A stretch of 64,000 nucleotides of DNA from Cryptomeria japonica (Eukaryota > Streptophyta > Pinopsida > Cupressales > Cupressaceae), in contig NC_081405.1 in assembly GCF_030272615.1 (NCBI RefSeq), positions 649,549,420 through 649,613,419 of the forward strand, written 5' to 3'. The position numbers were made by a program, and so were the translations under genes. This document shows positions 24,800 through 33,446 of the stretch, piece after piece; position 1 is the stretch's first letter; each line of letters starts with the position of its first letter. Under the pieces are notes generated by a model. That model worked only from the letters and a program-made list of their open reading frames with translations. It was not told where the DNA came from and did no database searches.

Positions 24800-25545
24800 A
24801 GAGAAAGATAAGTTGGTTGGGAGAGAGATGGTATGTTTAGATAGAAATAGAGAGGTATATATAGAGAAATATAAGTAGGTAGGGGGTAAGGGGAGGTGTA
24901 TAGAGAGAGCGGAGATACAAAGTAAAGAGTTAAGGACGTGAGAGAGAGGTAGAGAGAGTTTTAGATTTTGGGAGAGAGGGAAAAAAGTGAGATAGAGATG
25001 TAGAGAGGGGATAGAAGGGAGATAAAAGTAGAGAGGGATTGAGGGAAGGTTGAAGAGATAGAGGGAGAGAGAGATGTTCGTAGGGAGGGAGTGAAAGGTA
25101 TGTAGAGAGATAGATAGTATGTGTAGATAAATAAAGGTAGGTAGGAAGGGGAAGTGTAGAAAGAGATGAGATAGAGAGTAGAGAGTTAAGGATGTGAGAG
25201 AGAGGTAGAGATAAGTCTAGATTTTGGGAGAGAAAGGAGAGAGTGAGATAGAGAGAAGATAGAGGGGAGATAAAAGTAGAGAGGGAAGGAGGGAGGGTTA
25301 GAGAGAGAGAGATCTTGAGTGGAAGAGATATGTATGCAGAGAAAGCTAAGTTGGTAGGGATAGTGACGAAGGTAAGTAGCGAGAGAGAGAGAGAGAGAGC
25401 TATATATGTAGAACAATAGAGATAGGTAGGGAGTGAGGGGAGGTGTGTAGAGAGAGAGGAGAAAGATAGTAGAGAGTTAGGGATGTGAAAGAGAAAAAAG
25501 TGAGACATAGAGGTAGAGAGGGGATGGAGGAAGAGTACTATGGAG
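24800..25545. repeat. Purine-rich higher-order repeat, about 3 units of 230-265 bp
   Basis: Almost only A and G on the plus strand. Units starting near 24831, 25096 and 25329 share the order 'GTAGGTAGGG', 'GAGGTGTATAGAGAG', 'GTAGAGAGTTA(A)GGA(T/C)GTGA' and 'TAGATTTTGGGAGAGA'. The minus-strand ORFs (Ser/Leu/Pro-only) over it are artefacts of composition. Confidence 0.85.
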
Positions 25546-25900
25546 AGAGATGAGTCTAAAGCTCAAGAAAGATAAAGAGATAGAAAATGTTGATAGGAGC
25601 CTGCTAATTACTAAAATTTGACTAAGTATAAAAATTTATAAGATCTTCTAAAATCTAGAATTTGTAAAAATCACTCTTGGAGATTTGAAATCACTTTCAA
25701 ACATCTTGCTAATATAGAAATGGAGGGAGATGAGTCTAGATCTCAAGGAAGATTAGTATATTGAGATAAAAATAGTTAGCAAATATTGAACTGCTGATTA
25801 CTGAAATTTGAGTAAGTTTGAAAATTTATAAGGTCTTCTAAAATCTAGAATTTGCATTATAACTCCTAGAGATCTAAAACCACTCTCAAACATCCTGCCA

Positions 25901-25905
<5 letters not shown>
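25546..25905. repeat. About 179-bp direct duplication at the right arm
   Basis: 'GAGATGAGTCTA(A/G)A-CTCAAG' ... 'AAATTTATAAG(A/G)TCTTCTAAAATC' ... 'TTTCAAACATC(T/C)TGC' occurs twice in a row (25546-25724 and 25725-25905). The outer copy is the inverted match of the left arm. Confidence 0.85.
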
Positions 25906-25933
<28 letters not shown>

Positions 25934-26279
25934 AAATTAAAGTATAAGAAAGGAAAAAAATACAAAGAGAAATGTGAATTATATTTAAATATTATATTTT
26001 ATGTATATATAGCTCTTTTTTTTTTAAATAAATAAAAAAATTAATTTTTTTTATAAAAAAAGGGAAACGGGATCCCATTTTGTTTTTGAAATGGGATCCC
26101 ATTTTGTTTTTTAAATTGGATCCCATTTCTTACATCTAGGCTCAAGATCCCGATGCTAAACGAAATCCCATTTCAAATTTTGGCTCGAGATCCCGATGTG
26201 AAACGAGATCCTGTTTCATTTCTCATGCGCTCTATGCGATCTGCCATTTTTTTCTGTATAAAACTTTCACACTAAGTGG

Positions 26280-26530
26280 AAACAAATTTGTGCACTTACC
26301 CACCATATGAACCCTTGGGACACCATATGACCCATAATGACACCATATGACCCCTAACAACACCATATGGTGTCCTAATGGGTCATATGTTGTCACAAGG
26401 CGTCATGTCATGTATTAAGATGATAAAAGGGGTGATATGGTGTCCTAAGGGGTCACAAAATACCATATGACAACTTAGGACACCATATGACCCCTAATGA
26501 CACCACATGACACCTTTTAACATCCTAGTA
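26280..26530. repeat. Palindromic minisatellite GACACCATATGACCCCTAA
   Basis: About ten copies of an 18-22 bp unit with inverted variants (CACCATATGGTGTC). The same family recurs at 31655-31950, and the 'GACCCCTTAAG' motif is shared with the array at 24089-24795. Confidence 0.9.
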
Positions 26531-26534
26531 CAAG

Positions 26535-27150
26535 ATGGAAACACATTGTGTTGGTGTCCCATCTCTATGTGCTCATCCTCAAGATAGAGACTTGACAAAG
26601 CCATCTATGAGTCCCAGATCGTGTGCAATTGCCCTGGTTTGTTATTTTATCCCCTAGATCATCTCAACACCAGTTTGCAGAGGTAATTGGAAGGACAATT
26701 TGTCCTCAAGGATGCATCATCCTTGAGGTGGCAAATTCCCTCCATTAAATTTTGGTGAACCTGACGTGAAACAGGATTATCTTTGCACTACTTGCTTTCT
26801 GCTTCATTTAGGTGCATTTAGTATTTTGAATTTTTTAAAGTTTAAAAATATGAAAACAAGATAAAATAAAAGAAGAGGAAAACCAAAAACCAAAAAATTT
26901 CATTCGCATTTAGTTTAAATTTGTGTATTTTTCGCTTATCATTTAAAACCAACTTTATCATTCGGTGTTCCTGTAGTGTGGTCCTGAATGTCATGTAGCT
27001 TGTCTATGAGATTTACGACTCAGATTGCAATAAGAGTCGTAGTTAGGAGGTCATCTAGGTGAACTTTTTCCCTTGATCGCTACAGTCCTCCTCTACTCAA
27101 CAACATGCAAGGTGAGCAGTTGTCTGATCCCAATGGGTTGTTGGCCTCTA
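26535..27150. other. Unassigned DNA flanking the large transposon
   Basis: 'CTCAAGGATGCATCATCCTTGAG' (26693-26715) is a perfect 9-bp-stem hairpin. The last 75 bases before the transposon read as open frame on the plus strand, possibly the front part of the ORF that resumes at 42302. No gene is called. Confidence 0.4.
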
Positions 27151-27198
27151 GGTAAGTGCACAAAGATGGTGGTCAAAAAGGGGGGTATAAGTGGACAC
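27151..27198 (+). repeat. Left terminal inverted repeat
   Basis: GGTAAGTGCACAAAGATGG then TGGTCA, a 10-bp insertion (GGGGGGTATA) and AGTGGACAC. The right end carries the inverse without the insertion. Confidence 0.75.
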
Positions 27199-27199
27199 T

Positions 27200-27929
27200 T
27201 TTTTTTTCTTCTGAAATGAGGTGTACCTGAACTTGGAGGAAAAATTTGAAAGTCATCCACTTAAAATATGAAGATAATCAAAGAACAAATACTGTAGTAC
27301 CCTAATTTTTTCTGAAAAACATAACATAGTGTCTGACATGCACATCAAAAAAGTCATAGTTAGATTTAGTATTTTGACAAATCCTTTGGCAGAAAGATAG
27401 TTAAGAGTGATCACTTGAAGATGTGTATTTTTTGTAATTTTTTGTTGATTATTTTATTTTTTATGTTTTTTCCAATCGAGCACATCCTGAAAACTAGGTA
27501 CCTATTTGTGCGTGAAGCATAAGTTGTACTAAACAAATCAAAAATACATTTTTTTTAAAAATTGTAAAGAATCAAGTGCACTACAATAATATATAATTTT
27601 TTAAAAATTTGGATAAGTATACCAAAATTTATTCAAAAAATGGTGCACCTATGTCTGTGAGAACTATGGAGACACTGGTAAAAGAAATTCAATAATAATA
27701 TGTTATTGTTGTTCAAATTTTAAAAAAATTATATGGTTAGAAAGATTAGAAGATGGGTGAAAATATGGTGGCAATTTTAGAAATACCCACTTGATGAAGT
27801 GTAAACTTGATGATGACAAAGCTAATAAACCAAGTTGATAAAAAAAAAATGTCAAAAATGAGAGAAATGGAGGGAAATCAAACTTCCAAACTGTAGCTTT
27901 GTCATCCAGGCCTATTTCCAAGCCTAAAT
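27200..27929. other. Left subterminal AT-rich DNA of the transposon
   Basis: No ORF is supportable. The 89-codon minus ORF (27972-27703) has no recognisable feature. Confidence 0.5.
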
Positions 27930-28010
27930 AGTCAAAAGAGCGTATGAGGTACTTATGGTTTAAAAGGCACATACAGGGTACTTATGGTGTAAGCAGCACG
28001 TACGCACTAT
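27930..28010. repeat. Left subterminal repeat cluster 1
   Basis: AGAGCGTATGAGGTACTTATGG, GGCACATACAGGGTACTTATGG and CAGCACGTACGCACTATTG occur in a row, versions of the AGCACGTACACGCT motif. The 'CTTATGGT(G)T(T)AA' linkers are also shared. Confidence 0.7.
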
Positions 28011-28205
28011 TGTATAATATGATATTGTATATATAATATGTCTATATACACATAATATATGTAGTATATTATGTGTATAATATGATATTGTATATATAAT
28101 ATGTTTATATATATATAATATATAATATATGTATTTATGATATATTAAACATATATATACACATGTAAGTGTATTGTCTCCCCCTCTCAAACGTATACAT
28201 GGTGC

Positions 28206-28346
28206 CTCTCTCTCTCTCTCCCTCCCTCTCTCCCCTTCTCCCTTCCTCCATACCCCATCCCTCTCTCTCTCTCCATCTCTCTCTCCCCTTCTCCCTTCCT
28301 CCATACCCCATCCCTCCCTCTCTCCCCTTATCCCTTCCTCCATACC

Positions 28347-28394
<48 letters not shown>

Positions 28395-28440
28395 CCCATC
28401 CCTCTTTCTCTTCTTCTCTCCCTCCCTCCCTCCATACCCC
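28206..28440. repeat. Polypyrimidine minisatellite 1
   Basis: CT-only plus strand with a repeated 'CTCCCTTCCTCCATACCCCAT' phrase (five copies). The ORFs on both strands are compositional artefacts. Confidence 0.95.
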
Positions 28441-28480
28441 ACTGCAACTGTGTCTACACTTCTATAAAAGTAAGTGAATT
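28434..28480 (+). repeat. Duplicate of the transposase 5' UTR exon end
   Basis: 'CCCCACTGCAACTGTGT' ... 'CACTTCTATAAAA|GTAAGTGAATTT' matches 33447-33511 ('CCCCACTGGAACTGTGT' ... 'CACTTCTATCACTA...|GTAAGTGAATTT'), including the splice donor. With the shared subterminal repeats upstream, the promoter end of the transposon appears to exist twice. Confidence 0.65.
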
Positions 28481-28788
28481 TATTTCTTGTCTGCAACTTC
28501 CTCTTTGATTTTTGTCAGGTATGCTCTCCTAAGAAAATTGACTGATAGATTTGTGTGTGTATATTGAATAGGGGGAATAGGGTTTGAAATTGAACCACAT
28601 GTGTATTACTATGACAAACAAGGAAAGTTGCAACAATATTCTTTTCGTATGTGTTTTTAATGAGCAGAGCAGACATGGAAAATAGTGGCAACAAAGCAAC
28701 ATGATGAGTCAAAGTACCTGCAATATGTTTTTTAGAAGGAAACAAGAAGTAGGAAGAGAAAGAGGGATAGTAACACAGATGATGTCCT

Positions 28789-29579
28789 TGTTGGCATATG
28801 CACACTCCAATGAGACATTGTATGTGATTGAAGGTTTTGTCATTGATGGCAACCTTACAATCTTATGGCACCGGCAAGGCATTACACCGGCAAGATAGTT
28901 CACCGACATCAACATATCACACTCTACACCAGCACAGAGAAAGGAAGCATACCGGCACAGAGGCTGACAAGAGTTTTGTTATATTATATTTTGTTTATTA
29001 TTGTAAAAACCTTGTAAGCTGACTTGGCAAGTTGTAAAATGACTCTTATATATAAAAGAGATCATTGTAGACATTTTGTAAGGGATGTAAGTGAAAAAGG
29101 AAGATATTAGGTAGACCTATTATGTGAAATATAAGTTGAAGGTTTTATGTAAAGAACAGAGCAGAAACCGGTACTAGATCAGGCATTATAGATGCTATTG
29201 TAAAGCAGTACAAGATATTGGATTTGTATAATCCACATTGTAAGTCAGTGAGACTTCCCATTGAGTAGTGAGCTCTAGGCAGTTGGCCTTCCTGCATGTG
29301 CAGGCCCCTCTTTTGTAAGTAATATTATCTTATTGGCCAGTAAGTGGATATTGTGGGTCACAAATCCCACTGAGGTTTTTCCCACACCGGGTTTCCTTGT
29401 TAAATCCTTGTGTCATGGTGTGCTTTTCATGTGGATGTTTTTAATTCTGTTTATTTCATTATTTCTTGCATACTAGTACACTGTTATAATATGTTCTGCA
29501 TGTTTTAAGTTGAGAAATTATAATTACCAGTTAGATACTGATTCACCCCCCTCTCTTAGTATTTGTGAGTTTCCTAACA
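28789..29579 (+). repeat. 5' LTR of the copia-type element
   Basis: 791 bp, TG...CA. The TATA-like CTTATATATAAAAGAG lies at about 29044-29059, and TTTGTAAGTAATATT is near the polyadenylation region. Confidence 0.93.
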
Positions 29580-29594
29580 ATTGGTATAAGGGCA
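29580..29594 (+). promoter_or_regulatory. Primer-binding site (tRNA-iMet type)
   Basis: ATTGGTATAAGGGCA. It differs from the common plant TGGTATCAGAGC by two bases. Confidence 0.8.
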
Positions 29595-29902
29595 AGTAGA
29601 AAACAATGTTTTATTGCATATGGACATGTATAAGAGATAGTAAAAAGTTTATAGAGAGTATAAACTTGATTTTGGCGGATCTATTTCAAATTGTAACTAC
29701 CCAGTTACAAGGTTGAAACTACAAACTCTACTGACATCTTGACAACCTTTGTCATTGATGCCAAAGGGGGAGTAGTGGTATGAGAAAATTCAATATCACA
29801 GAAATCATATGCTCAGGGGGAGCACACATTTTGGTAACATTTTTTGGACTTCACATTTTTGGATACACTTTTGAAATTTCTCATGAGTGTTGCCATCAAT
29901 GC

Positions 29903-29915
29903 CAAAGGGGGAGAT
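29903..29915 (+). promoter_or_regulatory. Polypurine tract
   Basis: CAAAGGGGGAGAT directly abuts the 3' LTR. A second near-identical CAAAGGGGGAGT at about 29763 suggests an internal duplication or an alternative tract. Confidence 0.85.
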
Positions 29916-30721
29916 TGTTGGCATATGCACACTCCAATGAAACATTGTATGTGATTGAAGGATTTGTCATTGATGCTGACCTTACAATCCTATGGCACTG
30001 ACAAGGTATTACACCAGCAAGACATTACACTAGCAAGATAGTTCACCAGCATCAACAGATCACACTCTACACTGGCACAGAGCAAGGAAGCATATCGGCA
30101 CAGAGGCCGACGGGATTTTTGTTATATTATATTTTGCTTATTATTGTAAAAACCTTGTAAGCTGACTTGGAAAGTTGTAAAATGACTCTTATATATAAAA
30201 GAGATCATTTTAGACATTTTGTAAGGGATGTAAGCAAAAAAGGAAGATATTAGGCAGACCTATTATGCGAAATATAGGTTAAAGATTTTATATAAAGAAC
30301 ATAGCAGAAACCAGTACTGGATCAGGCATTATAGATGCTATTGTAAAGCAGTACAAGATATTGGGTTTGTATAATCCACATTGTAAGTCAGTGAGACTTC
30401 CCATTGAGCAGTGAGCTCTAGGCAGTTGGCTTTCCTGCATGTGCAGCCCCCTCTTTTGTAAGTAATATTCTCTTATTGGCTAGTAAGTGGATATTGTGGG
30501 TCACAAATCCCATCGAGGTTTTTCCCATACCAGGTTTCCTCATTAAATCCTTGTTTCATGGTGTGCTTTTCATGTGGATGTTTTTAATTTTGTTTATTTC
30601 ATTATTTCTTGCATACTGGTAAATTGTTATAATATGTTCTGCATGTTTTAAGTTGAGAAATTATAATTACCGGTTAGATACTGATTCACCCCCCCTCTCA
30701 GTATCTGTGAGTTTCCTAACA
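29916..30721 (+). repeat. 3' LTR of the copia-type element
   Basis: 806 bp. Differs from the 5' LTR mainly by a short insertion (ACAAGGTATTACACC/AGCAAGAC near 30001-30030) and scattered substitutions, so the insertion is not very recent. Confidence 0.93.
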
Positions 30722-31654
30722 GTCTTGTAGAATGATAGTGGTGGGTATGCGAGAGTTCCCATGTTGTTACACAATGCCTATCACCTAAAGAAATTAAATT
30801 TTGTTGTATGCATGGTAGTGGTAGTATATGATGATCATCACTTGTCAAACAGCTTGGAACAATACATAGCCATGAAAGAAATCAAGTGTGTAATTCCTAT
30901 AGTCACAATCAAGATTAGTCTTATAACCTTGGAAATTTAATAGCATCACATGTTTTAGAACTTAGGCAGTACTCTTAGGGTAAGGTCAAGCTCTTACACT
31001 TGCTTTTTAGCGAAGCCTCATTTTTTGTTCGCTTGGAGTCTTGATGATTGATGGATTTGTGTGTGTATATTGAATAGGAGGAATAGGGTTTGAAATTGAA
31101 CCATGAGTGTATTACCATGACAAACAAGGAAACCTGCAACAATATTCTTCTCGAATGTGTTTTTAATGAGCAAAACAGATGTAGAAAATAGTGTCAACAA
31201 AGCAACATGATGAGTTAGAGTACCTGCAATATGTTTTTCAAAAGGAAACAATAGGTAGGAAGAGAAAGAGGGAGAGTAACACAAATGATGTCCTGTAGAA
31301 TGATAGTGGTGGGTATGCAAGAGTTCCCATGTTGTTACACAATGCCTGTCACCTAAAGAAATTAAAGTTTGTTGTATGCATGGCAGTGGTAGTATATGAT
31401 GATCATCACTTGTCAAACAACTTGGAATGGTACATACCCATGAAAGAAATCAAGTGTGTAATTCCTATAGTCACAATCGAGATCAATCTTATAACCTTGC
31501 AAATTTAATAGCATCATATGTTTTAGAACTTAGGCAGTACTCTTAGAGTTAGGTCAAGCTCTTACACTTGCTTTTTAGTGAAGCCTCATTGTTTGTTTGC
31601 TTTGAGTCTCATTGTATGATGTTCTATTCATAGCTTTAAATTTAATATATCATT

Positions 31655-31950
31655 TTATTAGCCCATCATATGACCCCTTAGGTCTCATTAGAGGTTGTAT
31701 TGTTTCCTAAGAGGTCATATGGTGTCCTGTGACCCCTTAAGACCCCTTGGGACACCAATCACCCATAACAACACCATATGGTGTTCTAAAGTGTCTTATG
31801 GTGTTCTATGACCCCTTAGGACACCATTTGGTGTCGTTATAGATCCTATGGTGTACTAAGGGATAATATAGTGTCATATGACGCCTTAGGACACCCTATG
31901 ACCCCTTAGATGTTGTTAGGGGTCATATTGTGGTCTAAGGATCATATTGT
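31655..31950. repeat. Palindromic minisatellite GACCCCTTAGGACACCATATG
   Basis: About 14 units with inverted versions (ACACCATATGGTGT). Same family as 26280-26530 but inside the transposon. Confidence 0.9.
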
Positions 31951-31962
31951 GTTCTGGATTCA

Positions 31963-32635
31963 ATATCTCTTCCTCTCCCTCCCTTCCTCCCCTTCTTCTC
32001 TCCCTATCTCCCTCTCCCTCTCTCTCTCTCTCTCCCCTTCTCCCTTCCTCCATACCCCATCCCTCTCTCTCTCACTCTCTCCCCTTCTCCCTTCATCCAT
32101 ACCCCATCCCTCTTTCTCTTCTTCTCTCCCTCCCTCTTTCTCTTCTTCTGTAATTCCTATAGTCACAATTGAGATCAATCACATGGTGTCATGTGTCCTT
32201 TCTCTCTCCCTCTCCCTCCTTCCCTCCCCCCTCTTCTCACCCTCTCCCTTTACCTCTCTCCCTCTCTCTACCTTCCCTCCCCCCTCTCTCTCTCTCCCTC
32301 TCCCTCCTTCCCTCTGTCTCTCCCCCTCTCCCTCTCCCTCTCTCTCCCTCTCCCTCCTTCCCTCCCCCCTTTTCTCTCCCTCTCTCCCTCCCTCTACTTC
32401 TCTCCCTCTCTCTACCTTCCCTCCCCCCTCTCTCTCTCTCTCCCTCCCTCTCCCTCTCCCTCCTTCCCTCTCTCTCTCCCTCTCCCTCTCTCTCCCTCTC
32501 CCTCTCCCCTCTCCTCTCCCTCCCTCCCCCTACTATCCCTCTCCCTTCCTCCATACCCCTTCTTCTCTCCCACTCTCCCTCCTCTTCTCTCCCTCTCTCC
32601 CTCTCTCCCTCCCTCTCCCTCTCTCCCTCTCTCTA

Positions 32636-32708
<73 letters not shown>

Positions 32709-33042
32709 TCCATCTCTCTCTCTCCCTCTCCCTCTCTCTCCCTCTCCCTTCTTCCCTCCCCCCTCTTCTCTCCCTCTCTCCCTCCCTCTACCTCTCTCCC
32801 TCTCTCTACCTTGCCTCCCCCCTCTCTCTCTCTCCCTCCTTCCCTCTCTCTCTCCCTCTCCCTCTCTCTCCCTCTCCCTCCCCCCTCTCTCTCTCCCTCT
32901 CCCCTCTCCTCTCCCTCCTCCCCCGTACTCTCCCTCTCCCTTCCTCCATACCCCTTCTTCTCTCCCACCCTCCCCCCTCTTCTCTCCCTCTCTCCCTCCC
33001 TCCTTCCCTTCCACTCCCCCTCCTTTCTACCTCCCCCCTATG

Positions 33043-33115
<73 letters not shown>

Positions 33116-33118
33116 TTT
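31963..33118. repeat. Polypyrimidine tract, about 1.15 kb
   Basis: Apart from a short gap near 32150-32195, the plus strand is almost purely C and T, built from CTCTCCCTCCTTCC and (CT)n blocks with a recurring CCTCCATACCCC(A/T)T. All long Ser/Leu/Pro and Glu/Arg/Gly ORFs here are artefacts. The length favours triplex (H-DNA) formation. Confidence 0.96.
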
Positions 33119-33139
33119 CATTCACATCTTTTCTACTAC

Positions 33140-33400
33140 CAATAGCACGTACAGGGTACTGAAACTATTAGTTCACTGCCCTGCAATAACTTTTTTAAGG
33201 TAAAGGAGCGCGTATGGGGTATTGATCCCATTATTTCTTACCCTGCGATAACATTTTTTAGGCTTAGGAGCACGTACACGCTACTTATTAGTCTAGAATA
33301 GGAAAAAAGAACACCATTGGGCTTGTCAACATTTTATGGACTAACAACACATACACGATTATTAATGTAGCACGTACGTAGTTTATAGACATAGTTTTAG
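33140..33400. repeat. Left subterminal repeat cluster 2
   Basis: AGCACGTACAGGGTAC (33143), GAGCGCGTATGGGGTA (33206), GAGCACGTACACGCTACT (33268), ACACATACACGATTA (33345) and TAGCACGTACGTAG (33367) are spaced 25-75 bp apart, just ahead of the transposase 5' UTR exon. Confidence 0.75.
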
Positions 33401-33446
33401 TTGCCCAAGAGCCTCAATAGCCTCGAAGGAGGGTTTTGAGGTCGTT

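Larger units (their letters stand above)
23775..26215. mobile_element. Fold-back element (long inverted repeat) of unknown class
   Basis: The left arm (23775-24085) and right arm (25825-26215) are inverted copies. The inner 78 bp (24006-24085 against 25825-25905) match with about four mismatches, starting GGCAGGATGTTTGAGAGTGG. The outer parts match in order (ATGAAATATAA, TATACTTAA, AGATCCCGTTT) with indels. The 1.7-kb loop contains only minisatellites. No ORF or target duplication was found, so the class (fold-back transposon, MULE-like non-autonomous element, or hairpin-mediated duplication) is open. Confidence 0.6.
28789..30721 (+). mobile_element. Non-autonomous Ty1/copia-type LTR element (LARD/TRIM-like), complete
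   Basis: LTRs at 28789-29579 and 29916-30721 begin TGTTGGCATATGC and end TTTCCTAACA. Between them only 336 bp remain: a primer-binding site right after the 5' LTR (TTGGTATAAGGGC, initiator-Met tRNA type) and a polypurine tract CAAAGGGGGAGAT directly before the 3' LTR. There is no gag or pol, so it must be mobilised in trans. Target duplication is GTCCT (28784-28788) and GTCTT (30722-30726). The unoccupied site is preserved in the neighbouring duplicate at 31291-31299 (GATGTCCT|GTAGAATG). Confidence 0.93.
28541..31612. repeat. Tandem duplication (about 565-bp unit), first copy split by an LTR element
   Basis: Copy 1 is 28541-28788 plus 30722-31040 and copy 2 is 31046-31612, with about 92% identity by eye. 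They run from 'TGATTGATGGATTTGTGTGT' to 'GAAGCCTCATT-TTTGTT-GCTT'. The unit has no recognisable gene. Confidence 0.85.

Noticed and set aside
24930-25508. 192-codon Ser/Leu/Thr ORF that resembles a membrane protein
   Set aside because: Purine-only higher-order repeat on the opposite strand; the frame shifts between repeat units.
31910-33203. ORFs of 323-411 codons rich in Ser/Leu/Pro, and Glu/Arg/Gly ORFs on the other strand
   Set aside because: Pure polypyrimidine/polypurine repeat; frames stay open in every register because the tract contains no A on one strand.
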